A stretch of 64,000 nt of DNA from Pedococcus cremeus. Its GTDB lineage: Bacteria > Actinomycetota > Actinomycetes > Actinomycetales > Dermatophilaceae. The stretch's first letter is position 1, and each line of letters starts with the position of its first letter. A model generated the notes under the pieces. The model was not told where the DNA came from and searched no databases. It saw only the letters and a list, made by a program, of their open reading frames with translations. Positions 7,710-16,571 of the stretch are shown piece by piece. The position numbers and the translations under genes were made by a program. The stretch lies in the NCBI RefSeq assembly GCF_900111375.1, contig NZ_FOHB01000004.1:310001-374000 (forward strand), read 5' to 3'.

Positions 7710-8732
7710 TCAGAAGTCGTCGTCGAAAGCCACCGCGCCGGTGACCCCGACCTGGTAGGCGGAGACCCGTCGCTCGAAGAAGTTCGACAGCTCCTGCACG
7801 TCCTGCAGCTCCATGAACGCCAAGGGGTTGGCCGAGCCGTACTCCCGCTCCAGTCCGAGCTGCTGCAGGCGGCGGTCGGCGACGCGCTCGAGGTACAGCC
7901 GCATGTCGGTGGTGGACAGGCCCGCGACACCCTGCCCGAGCAGGTCCTCGGCGAACTGCGCCTCGGCGTCGACCGCCTCGCGGATCATCTGCCGCACCGC
8001 CGCGGCCATCTCCTCGTCGAACAGGTCGGGCTCCTCCTGCCGCACCGTCTCGACCACGTCGAAGGCGAATGCCATGTGCATGGACTCGTCCCGGAACACC
8101 CAGTTGGTGCCCGACGCCAGCCCGTTGAGCAGACCCCGGGAGCGCAGGAAGTACACGTACGCGAAGGCGCCGTAGAAGAACAGTCCTTCGATGCACGCGG
8201 CGAAGCAGATGAGGTTGAGCAGGAACGCCCTTCGGTCCTCCCGTGTCTCGAGGCGGTCGAGCTCGAAGACCGAGTCGATCCACCGGAAGCAGAAGTCGGC
8301 CTTGTGCTTGATCGAGGGGATGGTGTCGACAGCGGCGAAGGCCTCGTGGCGCTCCCGCTCGTCGGTGACGTAGGTGTCGAGGAGGGTCAGGTAGAACTGC
8401 ACGTGCACGGCCTCCTCGAACAGTTGCCGCGAGAGGTAGAGCCGCCCCTCGGGGCTGTTGACGTGCTGGTAGAGGTTGAGCACGAGGTTGTTGGCCACGA
8501 TCGTGTCGCCGGTGGCGAAGAAGGCGACCAGCCTGCTGACGAGGTGGCGCTCGGCGTCGGTCAGCCGGGCGAGATCCTTGAGGTCGGAGTGCAGGTCCAC
8601 CTCTTCGACGGTCCAGGTGTTCTTGATGGCGTCGCGGTAGCGCTCGTAGAAGTGCGGGTAGCGCATCGGCCGCAGGGTGAGGTTCATGCCGGGGTCGAGC
8701 AGCATCCGGGTCTCGCTCGTCGTGGTGGTCAT
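7710..8732 (-). CDS. nrdB: class Ia ribonucleotide reductase, beta (radical) subunit
   Basis: This 340-residue subunit carries the di-iron/tyrosyl-radical cofactor that drives reduction of ribonucleotides to deoxyribonucleotides. The core motif E-A-V-H-V-Q-F-Y gives iron ligands Glu107 and His110 and the radical Tyr114 in the canonical E-x2-H-x3-Y spacing, so this is a tyrosyl-radical type rather than the Tyr-less class Ic. A second ligand block, RDESMHMAF, lies near residue 215. The start codon overlaps the nrdA stop (ATGA), so the two subunits are translationally coupled and share the upstream B12 riboswitch. A C-terminal tail that docks on NrdA is present (VAFDDDF). Confidence 0.96.
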   Translation of the reverse strand: MTTTTSETRMLLDPGMNLTLRPMRYPHFYERYRDAIKNTWTVEEVDLHSDLKDLARLTDAERHLVSRLVAFFATGDTIVANNLVLNLYQHVNSPEGRLYLSRQLFEEAVHVQFYLTLLDTYVTDERERHEAFAAVDTIPSIKHKADFCFRWIDSVFELDRLETREDRRAFLLNLICFAACIEGLFFYGAFAYVYFLRSRGLLNGLASGTNWVFRDESMHMAFAFDVVETVRQEEPDLFDEEMAAAVRQMIREAVDAEAQFAEDLLGQGVAGLSTTDMRLYLERVADRRLQQLGLEREYGSANPLAFMELQDVQELSNFFERRVSAYQVGVTGAVAFDDDF

Positions 8733-11170
8733 TCGCAGGCCTCGCAGGTCTCGGGGTTCTCGAGGGAGCACGCGATGGCGGCCTCGTCGGTCACGGGTGT
8801 CGCGCTGGAGGTTCGGGTGGCGACGCCCACCGTCGCCTGCTGGATCCGGGTCGCCGGCCGCGAGCGCAGGTAGTACGTCGTCTTGAGGCCTGCCTTCCAG
8901 GCGTAGAGGTACATCGACGACAGCTTCCCGATGGTGGGAGCGGACAGGAAGAGGTTGAGCGACTGGCTCTGGTCGACGTACGGCTGCCGGGCGGCCGCGA
9001 GGTCGACCAGTGACCGCTGGGGCAGCTCCCAGGCGGTGCGGAAGAGGTGGCGCACGTCGTCGGGCAGGGCGGTGATGCCCTGCACCGATCCCTCGTTGCG
9101 CTTGACCGCCTCGCGGACCTCGGCGGTCCACAGCCCGCGCGCCTTGAGCTCGCGCACCAGGGCGGTGTTGACCTGGAGGAACTCGCCGGACAGCGTCTCG
9201 CGCTTGAACAGGTTGGAGACCTGCGGCTCGATGCACTCGTAGACGCCGGCGATCGAGGCGATGGTCGCGGTGGGGGCGATCGCCACGAGCAGGGAGTTGC
9301 GAAGACCTCTCTCCCGGATGACCTTTCGGAGCCCCTCCCACCGCTCGACCTGGGTGGGGGTCACGCCCCACAGGTCCGGTTGAAGGTCGCCACGCGCTGC
9401 GCGCGTCTGGTCGTATGCCGGGTGGGGGCCGTGCTCCACCGCCAGCTCCGCCGACCGCTCGAGGGCCGAGAGGTAGATCTCCTCCGCGATCCGGGTCGAC
9501 AGCTCCTTGGCCGCCTCCGAGTCAAACGGCAGCCGCAGCGCGAAGAACACGTCCTGCAGGCCCATGACACCCAGTCCCACCGGGCGCCACCGCGGGTTGG
9601 AGGCGGCCGACTCCGCACTCGGGTAGTAGTTGATGTCGATGACCCGGTCGAGGTAGGTCACCGCGGTGCGGACCGTCTCGCGCAGTCGCTCCCAGTCCAT
9701 GCCGTCGCGCTCCGGCGTCAGGTGCGCCGCCAGGTTCACCGACCCGAGGTTGCACACGGCGGTCTCACCGTCGCTGGAGACCTCGATGATCTCTGTGCAG
9801 AGGTTGGAGAGGTGCACCACCGGGCGGCCGGGCCCCTGCTCGTCGCCGGTCTGGTTGCACGTGCGGTTGCTGGCGTCCTTGAACGTCATCCAGCCGTTCC
9901 CGGTCTGGGCGAGCGTGCGCATCATCTTGCCGTAGAGGTCCCGGGCCCGGACCTGGCGCACGTACCGGCCGTCGCGCTCCGCGGCGGCATACGCCTCGTC
10001 GAAGTTGGTCCCCCACAGGTCGGGGAGCTCGGGCACCTCGTGCGGGTCGAACAGGCTCCACACCTCGTCGGCCTCGACGCGACGCATGAACTCGTCGGGC
10101 ACCCAGTTGGCGAGGTTGAGGTTGTGGGTGCGGCGGGCGTCCTCACCGGTGTTGTCGCGCAGCTCGAGGAACTCCTCCACGTCGGGGTGCCAGGGCTCGA
10201 GGTAGACGCACGCCGCGCCCTTGCGCCGGCCGCCCTGGTTGACCGCCGCCACTGACGAGTCCAGGGTCCGCAGCCACGGCACGATGCCGTTCGAGTGGCC
10301 GTTCGTGCCGCGGATCAGGGCGCCCCGTGAACGGACGCGGGACCACGAGATGCCGATGCCGCCGGCGAACTTCGACAGCTTGGCCACCTGCGCGTAACGG
10401 TCGTAGATCGAGTCGAGCTCGTCGCGGGGGCTGTCGACGAGGTAGCACGAGCTCATCTGCGTGTGCCGGGTGCCCGAGTTGAACAGCGTCGGCGAGCTCG
10501 GGAGGTAGGCCAGCGAGGCCATGAGGCGGTAGAACGCGATCGCCTCCTGCGGTGTGTGCGAGAGCCCGCACGCGACGCGGAGCAGCCAGTACTGCGGCGT
10601 CTCGACGACCGCGCGGGTCTCGGGGTGGCGCAGCAGGTAGCGGTCGTAGACGGTGCGCAGCCCGAAGTACTCGAACCGCAGGTCGTTGCCGGCGTCGACC
10701 GCGTGGTCGAGCTTGCGCGCGTTGGTGGCGACGAAGGCTGCCGTCTCGTCGCCGACCAGGCCCTCGAGGTGGGCGAGGCGCACCGCCTGGCTGAAGGAGG
10801 CGATCTGCTGGCCCCGCACCTCCTTGTCGATGTAGTTCGACAGCAGCCGGGCGGCGAGGCGGGAGTACTCCGGCTCGCCGGCGGTCATCTCGGCGGCGGT
10901 CTGGATCGAGAGGCGGTCGAGCTCCGCCGTTGTCGCACCGTCGTAGAGGCCGCTGATGGTCCGGGTGGCCACGGCCATCGGGTCCACGTGGTCGAGGTCG
11001 TCGCACCAGCGCTCGACGGCGCGGACGATCTTCATGACGTCGACGGGTTCGGTGTCGCCGTTGCGCTTGCGCACGCGCATCTGCGGGCGCCTGCTGTCCG
11101 TGGCGGTCCTGCCGGTCGTGGCGGTCGTGCCGTCCGTGGCGTCCACGGGCCGGGCTGGGCTGAGGGTCAT
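8729..11170 (-). CDS. nrdA: class Ia ribonucleotide reductase, alpha (catalytic) subunit
   Basis: This 813-residue subunit reduces ribonucleoside diphosphates. A roughly 30-residue Thr/Asp-rich extension is followed by an ATP-cone (VRKRNGDTEPVDVMKIVRAV, about residues 32-120) for allosteric activity control, then the catalytic barrel with FNSGT and SSCYL near residues 238-250, the CNLGSVNL motif near 465 and PTATI near 630. The redox-active C-terminus ends CETCEACE-like, with the Cys pair that accepts electrons from thioredoxin. The ATG follows GAGGAGAG. It is transcribed after a cobalamin riboswitch, as in Streptomyces nrdABS, which implies a B12-dependent class II enzyme elsewhere in the genome. 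Confidence 0.96.
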   Translation of the reverse strand: MTLSPARPVDATDGTTATTGRTATDSRRPQMRVRKRNGDTEPVDVMKIVRAVERWCDDLDHVDPMAVATRTISGLYDGATTAELDRLSIQTAAEMTAGEPEYSRLAARLLSNYIDKEVRGQQIASFSQAVRLAHLEGLVGDETAAFVATNARKLDHAVDAGNDLRFEYFGLRTVYDRYLLRHPETRAVVETPQYWLLRVACGLSHTPQEAIAFYRLMASLAYLPSSPTLFNSGTRHTQMSSCYLVDSPRDELDSIYDRYAQVAKLSKFAGGIGISWSRVRSRGALIRGTNGHSNGIVPWLRTLDSSVAAVNQGGRRKGAACVYLEPWHPDVEEFLELRDNTGEDARRTHNLNLANWVPDEFMRRVEADEVWSLFDPHEVPELPDLWGTNFDEAYAAAERDGRYVRQVRARDLYGKMMRTLAQTGNGWMTFKDASNRTCNQTGDEQGPGRPVVHLSNLCTEIIEVSSDGETAVCNLGSVNLAAHLTPERDGMDWERLRETVRTAVTYLDRVIDINYYPSAESAASNPRWRPVGLGVMGLQDVFFALRLPFDSEAAKELSTRIAEEIYLSALERSAELAVEHGPHPAYDQTRAARGDLQPDLWGVTPTQVERWEGLRKVIRERGLRNSLLVAIAPTATIASIAGVYECIEPQVSNLFKRETLSGEFLQVNTALVRELKARGLWTAEVREAVKRNEGSVQGITALPDDVRHLFRTAWELPQRSLVDLAAARQPYVDQSQSLNLFLSAPTIGKLSSMYLYAWKAGLKTTYYLRSRPATRIQQATVGVATRTSSATPVTDEAAIACSLENPETCEACE

Positions 11171-11320
11171 CTGCTCTCTCCTCGCGAGCGGTTCCGGTGC
11201 CCCAGACCACGAGGGGGAGACGACGACTCACGAGCCCGGGCCCGCGGGGGGCCGAACTGCCAGGTGTCGTGCGACCCGCCCTCGAGGTCTGCGACGTCAC
11301 CGCGCACGACGTGCGCGGCT

Positions 11321-11515
11321 GCTGGCAGGTCTTCGGACTCGTGGACACCTCTCGGACCGGGGTCCGGACTCTCCTACTGGCCGTCGCTTCCCAGGCGCTC
11401 TCGCGCCCAGTGCTGTTGACGGCGGTCGTTTCCACTCACCGCTGCGGGGCAGTCCCGGACTCGCACCGGGTTCCCTCTTGCCCCGGGACCTCCACCCTCG
11501 CGGACGGCGGCCCCG
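11321..11515 (-). promoter_or_regulatory. cobalamin (B12) riboswitch upstream of nrdAB
   Basis: Read on the minus strand, the leader contains AGAGGGAACCCGGTGCGAG followed by TCCGGGACTGCCCCGC, the conserved GAA-CCGGTG core and the CCCGC segment of the B12 riboswitch. It ends with AGTCCGAAGACCTGCCAGC, the conserved 3' closing block. Spacing (about 195 nt) fits the class. It lies about 150 bp before the nrdA start, so adenosylcobalamin binding should switch off class Ia RNR. Family knowledge: the same architecture controls Streptomyces coelicolor nrdABS. Boundaries are approximate. Confidence 0.9.
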
Positions 11516-11681
11516 GACCAGCGGCATCACCATATCTGGGCGGCGTCCCCACCGAAGGCACCACATGTCGTGTGCGCGTGTCGGTTGGGCAAAGAGTTGG
11601 CAAGGGTTTGTCGTCAACGCCCCGCGCCGTGACCGCCGCCCCTACAGTCCAGCCACCGCTCGACACGACGCAGGGGGACCA

Positions 11682-12734
11682 ATGGGGATCAGCCGCGCAC
11701 TCACCGGAGCCGCCGCGACCGCAGGGGCGATGGCGCTGGCCATCGGCGCCGCACCGGCCCATGCTGCGAACTCGTACGTGGCGCTGGGGGACTCGTACTC
11801 CTCTGGTACCGGCACGCGCACCTACATCTCCGATGGCACCTCGTGCCAGCGGTCGGTGTACGCCTACCCGTCGCTGATCGCGGCGAGCAAGGGCCTCACG
11901 CTCAACTTCCGCGCCTGTTCCGGCGCGACCGTAGCCGACGTCACCAACACCCAGCTCGGCGCCCTCAGTGCGAGCACCACGCACGTGAGCATCTCCGTGG
12001 GCGGCAACGACGCCGGCTTCGCCGACGTGCTCACCGAGTGCGCCCAGCCGGCGTGGATGAGCGACTGCAACGGGGCCATCGACGACGCGCAGTACGTCAT
12101 CAACAACGTCCTGCCGGCCAGGCTCTCGACGCTCTACTCCTCCATCCGCAGCAAGGCGCCCAACGCCAGGGTCACGGTCGTCGGCTACCCGCGGATCTTC
12201 AACGGCGAGGACTGCAACGCCGCCACCTGGTTCTCGCCCACCGAGGAGTCGCGGCTCAACGCCACTGCCGACCTGCTCAACAGCCGCACCGCGACCCAGG
12301 CCTCCAACAAGGGCTTCTCGTTCGCCAACCCGACGTCCGCCTTCATCGGCCACGCGGTCTGCGACAGCCCGGAGTGGTTGAACGGCCTGTCCAACCCCAT
12401 CAGCGAGTCGTACCACCCCAACGTGACCGGTCACAGCAGCGGCTACGCGCCGGTGGTGACGCCCAAGCTGGTCGGCACCTCGTTCACCGCGAGCAGCGCC
12501 ACGCTCACCAGGGCTGCTGCCAGCGCCGACTCCCTTGCGCAGCAACAGCGTTCGTATGCCGCCGTGGACGCCTCGATCACGCCGAAGGAGTTCGTGGCGC
12601 CTGACCTCACCAGTCCGCGGGCACGCGCCGCGGCCAAGGCGGCCGGCGTCGACCTGCGCAGCAGGGCGAGCATCGACGCCGCCGACCGGGCGTGGTCGAA
12701 GCGGCAGGCCCAGGAGTGGGCCGGCCGCCACTGA
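11682..12734 (+). CDS. secreted SGNH/GDSL-family esterase
   Basis: This 350-residue exported hydrolase has a Sec signal peptide (MGISRALTG, hydrophobic core, cleavage after APAHA near residue 28). The four SGNH blocks follow: GDSYSSGTG with the nucleophile Ser, a Gly in the FRACSGA block, ISVGGNDAGF with the Asn, and SYHPNVTGH with the catalytic His. Paired Cys residues and overall layout match the Streptomyces lipase/esterase type that cleaves acyl esters outside the cell. The last roughly 80 residues form an Ala-rich tail unlike the core. The start follows AGGGGGACC at ideal spacing. Confidence 0.92.
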   Translation: MGISRALTGAAATAGAMALAIGAAPAHAANSYVALGDSYSSGTGTRTYISDGTSCQRSVYAYPSLIAASKGLTLNFRACSGATVADVTNTQLGALSASTTHVSISVGGNDAGFADVLTECAQPAWMSDCNGAIDDAQYVINNVLPARLSTLYSSIRSKAPNARVTVVGYPRIFNGEDCNAATWFSPTEESRLNATADLLNSRTATQASNKGFSFANPTSAFIGHAVCDSPEWLNGLSNPISESYHPNVTGHSSGYAPVVTPKLVGTSFTASSATLTRAAASADSLAQQQRSYAAVDASITPKEFVAPDLTSPRARAAAKAAGVDLRSRASIDAADRAWSKRQAQEWAGRH

Positions 12735-12771
12735 CGTACCGGCGGGCAGGTTCCCCGCACCGGCACTGGGC

Positions 12772-14004
12772 TCAGACGCGGGTGCCCGGCTCGAGCCGGG
12801 CGCCCGCCTCCACGACGGCGTTCCGAGAGATCCGGCTCTGCCGCCCCACCAGCGTGATGTCCTTGTCGCGCGGGCGGTTCGAGGGCGCAGCAGCTCCCAC
12901 CACGGCGCCGCGCGCGATGACCACCTCGTCGTCGACGATGCAGGTGCGGACCTCGGCGCCCGCCTCGACCACGACGTCACCGAAGAGCACGCTGTCCTCG
13001 ACCAGCGCACCCGCCCGGACCACCACCCCAGGTCCGAGCACCGAGCGCACGACCCGGCCCCGCACGTCGCACGCGACGCCGACGATGGCGTCCTCCACCT
13101 CGGCTCCGGCGCGGACCACCCCGGGAGCCCGGTCGGGCGACCGGGTCATCACCGGCCGGTCCGGGTCGTCGAGGGCGTCGACCCGCCCTGCGATGACGTC
13201 GCGGTGGGCTGCGAGGTAGGCCTCCGGCCGGCCCACGTCCTTCCAGTACCGCCTCAGCGGGAAGGCGCGCACGTCACCGTGGGCGAGGAGCCACGGGAGC
13301 AGGTGCTCGCCGAAGTCGCCGAGGCCGCTGTCGTCCCCGTCGGCCTCGTGCGCCAGCTCGCGGCGCAGGCTGTCGAGGGCGCGGACGAGGGACTCCGCGC
13401 GGTAGACGAAGATCTCCGTCGCCACCGTGGTGGTGGCCGGCGACGACGGCTTCACGTCGACGCGGGAGACGCGCCCGCCCCCGTCGCTGTGCACGACGAC
13501 GTTGTGCCGCGCCTCGCTCCGGCTCGTCTCGGCCGTGACCAGCGTGCAGTCCGCGCCCGACTCCCGGTGGGCTTCCAGGACCTCGGCGATGTCGAGGGCG
13601 AACACGTGGTCGGCGCTCAGCACCACCACGGCCTCGGCACCCGACCGCTCGATCTCGTCACGCATGCGGAGCAGGTCGTCCGCGTTGCCCTGCGAGAATC
13701 CCGACTCCACGCCACCCCCGGCTCCCTCCTCCGGCACCACCCTGCGGAACCCGCCGCGGGTGCGGTCGAGGTCCCACGGCCGGCCGCCCGCGACGTGCGG
13801 GTCGAGCGACGCGGCCTGGTACTGCACCGAGAGCCACACGTCGACGATGCCACTGTTCCCGAGGCTCGAGAGCGCGAAGTCGACCAGCCGGTAGGCGCTG
13901 GCGAACGGCAGTCCCGGCTTGGCCCGCTCGCGTGTCAGGACGTCCATACGGCTGCCCTGACCGCCGGCCTGGACGATGGCGATGACCGAGGTGCCCGCTC
14001 CCAT
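12772..14004 (-). CDS. GlgC-like sugar-nucleotide pyrophosphorylase
   Basis: This 410-residue nucleotidyltransferase resembles glucose-1-phosphate adenylyltransferase. The N-terminal motif AGGQGSRMDVLTRERAKPGLP (residues 13-33, one Leu-to-Met change) is the nucleotide loop; SADHVF near 140 supplies the metal Asp, and KDVGRPEAYL near 265 binds sugar phosphate. The C-terminus (about 290-410) is a left-handed beta-helix of hexapeptide repeats, as in GlgC. It is not beside other glycogen genes and differs from canonical GlgC at several motif positions, so a paralogue with altered substrate or regulation is possible. It is convergent with the SGNH gene, 37 bp away. Confidence 0.8.
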   Translation of the reverse strand: MGAGTSVIAIVQAGGQGSRMDVLTRERAKPGLPFASAYRLVDFALSSLGNSGIVDVWLSVQYQAASLDPHVAGGRPWDLDRTRGGFRRVVPEEGAGGGVESGFSQGNADDLLRMRDEIERSGAEAVVVLSADHVFALDIAEVLEAHRESGADCTLVTAETSRSEARHNVVVHSDGGGRVSRVDVKPSSPATTTVATEIFVYRAESLVRALDSLRRELAHEADGDDSGLGDFGEHLLPWLLAHGDVRAFPLRRYWKDVGRPEAYLAAHRDVIAGRVDALDDPDRPVMTRSPDRAPGVVRAGAEVEDAIVGVACDVRGRVVRSVLGPGVVVRAGALVEDSVLFGDVVVEAGAEVRTCIVDDEVVIARGAVVGAAAPSNRPRDKDITLVGRQSRISRNAVVEAGARLEPGTRV

Positions 14005-14027
14005 CCGCCAACCCTAGGCGGAGCCGG

Positions 14028-14972
14028 TCAGGACCGGGCCAGCAGCGCCCGCGCGAGCTCGGCGTCCGTGACCAGGCTCTGCACCAGCCCGCCGCGCAAC
14101 GCCGCCCGCACCGCCTCCTCCTTCGCCGCTCCGGAGACCACTGCAACGACCTCGGGTATGCCGCACAGCGCGTCCTCGTCCACGGTCACCAGGCGGTCGG
14201 CGACGGAGGGGCGACACACCTTCCCGTCACGGTCGAAGAACACCCCCGCGACCTCGCCGATGACACCCAGCTCGGCCAGCTCGGCCTGCTCGGCGGCGCT
14301 CAGCAGGTCGTGGATGGTGGACTCCCCTGGTGCCCACTGGCCCACCCCGACGATGGCCACCGTCACCGACCGGGCCCGGGCCAGGCCCTCGGCCACCGGT
14401 GGCTGCCTCCGCACGGCATCCGCGCTGGCGGCGTCGTCGAGGACGAAGGGCGCGTAGAAGACGTGGGACCTGCCCCCCGAGAGCCGGGCGGCGCGACGGA
14501 CGATGTCGACGGCGCTGCTGTCGAAGTCCGGCAACGCGATGGCGCCGGAGAGCTGCACCACCTCGGCAGGGGCGAGGCGGTTCAGGGCCGACACCACGGC
14601 ATACACGTTGCGCGACCACGGGAGCCCGAGCACGTCGTCGGCCGTCACCACCTCCTCGACGAGGTGCGCCGCCGCCTCGCCGAGCTGCTGGCGGACGGTC
14701 GTGGCGTCGCGGTCCGGGGTGTCGACGACCACGGCGTGCGTGAGCCCGAACCGCTCCTGCAGCTGGGCCGAGACGTCGAGGTCGAGGGTGCCCTGGCGGA
14801 CGATCTCGATGCGCACCAGGCCCATCTCGCGCGCGGCGTCGAGGAGCCTGGCCACCTTGAACCGGCTGATGCCGAGCTCCTCGGCGATCTCGACCTTCGA
14901 CCGGTCCTGGAGGTAGTGCCGTCGCGCGACGGCCGCGATGAGCACGAGCTCGGCAGGCCCCTGTCCAGCCAC
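14028..14972 (-). CDS. SorC-family sugar-responsive transcriptional regulator
   Basis: This protein of about 314 residues has an N-terminal HTH (SKVEIAEELGISRFKVARLLDAARE, about residues 25-50) followed by the large SorC sugar-phosphate-binding domain, which resembles phosphosugar isomerases (GLPWSRNVYAV and the later VAIVGVGQWAPGESTI). SorC repressors/activators respond to phosphorylated sugar or polyol and control the adjacent operon, here the divergent polyol operon. GTG 14972 has GAGAGGAG at good spacing; an upstream GTG at 14978 overlaps that Shine-Dalgarno and is unlikely. Two candidate operators lie between it and the first transporter gene. Confidence 0.9.
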   Translation of the reverse strand: MAGQGPAELVLIAAVARRHYLQDRSKVEIAEELGISRFKVARLLDAAREMGLVRIEIVRQGTLDLDVSAQLQERFGLTHAVVVDTPDRDATTVRQQLGEAAAHLVEEVVTADDVLGLPWSRNVYAVVSALNRLAPAEVVQLSGAIALPDFDSSAVDIVRRAARLSGGRSHVFYAPFVLDDAASADAVRRQPPVAEGLARARSVTVAIVGVGQWAPGESTIHDLLSAAEQAELAELGVIGEVAGVFFDRDGKVCRPSVADRLVTVDEDALCGIPEVVAVVSGAAKEEAVRAALRGGLVQSLVTDAELARALLARS

Positions 14973-15094
14973 CCCCACTCCTCTCCGGCCATCCGGCCAC
15001 CCACACCACAGCTGAGACCCCGGTCATAGCACGGGCGGCCACGCACCGAGCGGGCATTGACAGCACGTGACGCACGCCACTTTACTGGCGGGGC

Positions 15095-15127
15095 TGCTCA
15101 AATGTGCATTGGCTTGCTCAGATGAGC
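15095..15127 (+). promoter_or_regulatory. paired SorC operator candidate
   Basis: Two related sites sit 20 bp apart: TGCTCAAATGTGCA at 15095-15108 and TGCTCAGATGAGC at 15115-15127. The second contains a perfect GCTCA-N2-TGAGC palindrome and the first has the same left half. The spacing of nearly two helical turns puts both on one face of the DNA. Their place between the SorC gene and the divergent transporter operon suggests they are its operator. Confidence 0.65.
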
Positions 15128-15197
15128 GGCGAGTGGTGAGGGCGCCGAAGAGGCCGGGGGACCGAGTCCGCCGGCCACGACGAGAGGACCGAAGCCG

Positions 15198-16571
15198 ATG
15201 ACGGGACGCAGGAGAGCCGCGGCGGTGGCCACGACCACCGGGCTGTCGGTGGCGGTGGCGCTGGGCCTGTCGGCCTGTGCCGGCTGGGGTGGTGGCGGCA
15301 TCGGCGGCGGCGGACCGAACAGCATCAACGTGCTGATGGTGAACAACCCGCAGATGGTCGACCTGCAGAAGCTCACCGCCGAGCACTTCACCAAGGAGAC
15401 GGGCATCAGCGTCAACTTCACCGTGCTCCCGGAGAACGACGTCCGCGACAAGATCAGCCAGGAGTTCACCAGCCAGTCCGGGCAGTACGACATCGCGTCC
15501 CTGAGCAACTTCGAGATCCCCATCTACGCCAAGGCGGGATGGGTCGCCCCCATGGACGGCTTCATCGCCAAGGACACCGGCTTCGACCAGGCCGACATCC
15601 TGAAGCCCATGACGACCTCGCTGTCGAGCGAGGGCAAGATCTACGGCGAGCCCTTCTACGGCGAGTCCTCGTTCCTCATGTACCGCAAGGACGTCCTGGA
15701 GTCCAAGGGCCTGACGATGCCGGCGCACCCCACGTGGCAGCAGGTGGCTGACATCGCAGCGAAGGTCGACGGCGCCAAGCCGGGCATGGCCGGCATCTGC
15801 CTGCGCGGCCAGCCCGGCTGGGGACAGCTGTTCGCGCCGCTGACGACGGTGGTCAACACCTTCGGCGGCACCTGGTTCGAGAAGGACTGGACCCCGAAGG
15901 TCAACGCCCCCGAGTTCACCGAGGCCACGAGCTTCTACGTCGACCTGGTGCGCAAGCACGGCGAGAAGGGCGCCCCGCAGGCCGGCTTCACCGAGTGCCT
16001 CAACAACCTCGCGCAGGGCAACGTGGCCATGTGGTACGACGCGACGTCGGCCGCGGGTTCGCTCGAGGCACAGGACTCCCCGGTGAAGGGCAAGCTGGGG
16101 TACGTCGCGGCACCTGTCGTGAAGACCAAGAGCTCCGGCTGGCTCTACGCCTGGGCCTGGAGCATCCAGCAGGCCAGCACCAAGAAGGACAACGCCTGGA
16201 AGTTCATCTCCTGGGCCAGCGGCAAGGACTACGAGAAGCTCGTCGGCCAGGAGCTCGGGTGGTCGAAGGTCCCGGCCGGCAAACGGGCGTCGACCTACGA
16301 GAACCCCGACTACCTCAAGGTCGCCCAGTCCTTCGCCGTGCCGACCAAGGAGGCCATCGAGTCCGCCGACCCGGAGAACCCGGGCGTGCAGCCGCGACCG
16401 GCCATCGGCATCCAGTTCGTCGACATCCCCGAGTTCCCGAGCCTCGGCACCCAGGTCAGCCAGGACGTCAGCGCGGCGATCGCCGGCAAGACGAGCGTGA
16501 AGGACGCGCTCGACAAGGGACAACAGCTGGCAGACGACGTCGCGCAGCGCTACCAGGAAAGGGGGCAGTGA
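15198..16571 (+). CDS. polyol/sugar ABC transporter, solute-binding lipoprotein
   Basis: This 457-residue family-1 binding protein has a lipobox (GLSAC at about residues 23-27) after a Sec signal, then a Gly-rich linker. The mature part resembles SmoE/MtlE-type mannitol/sorbitol-binding proteins: an open alpha/beta clam with the DIASLSNFEIP and FYGESSFLMYRKDVL blocks. It captures polyol outside the cell and hands it to the two permeases encoded downstream. Its stop overlaps the next start (TGATG). Specificity for mannitol, sorbitol, arabitol or xylitol is inferred from the neighbouring dehydrogenases, not from ligand residues. Confidence 0.88.
   Translation: MTGRRRAAAVATTTGLSVAVALGLSACAGWGGGGIGGGGPNSINVLMVNNPQMVDLQKLTAEHFTKETGISVNFTVLPENDVRDKISQEFTSQSGQYDIASLSNFEIPIYAKAGWVAPMDGFIAKDTGFDQADILKPMTTSLSSEGKIYGEPFYGESSFLMYRKDVLESKGLTMPAHPTWQQVADIAAKVDGAKPGMAGICLRGQPGWGQLFAPLTTVVNTFGGTWFEKDWTPKVNAPEFTEATSFYVDLVRKHGEKGAPQAGFTECLNNLAQGNVAMWYDATSAAGSLEAQDSPVKGKLGYVAAPVVKTKSSGWLYAWAWSIQQASTKKDNAWKFISWASGKDYEKLVGQELGWSKVPAGKRASTYENPDYLKVAQSFAVPTKEAIESADPENPGVQPRPAIGIQFVDIPEFPSLGTQVSQDVSAAIAGKTSVKDALDKGQQLADDVAQRYQERGQ

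Noticed and set aside
14028-14978. First GTG (14978) as start of the SorC gene
   Set aside because: It overlaps the Shine-Dalgarno sequence; the GTG at 14972 has correct spacing.
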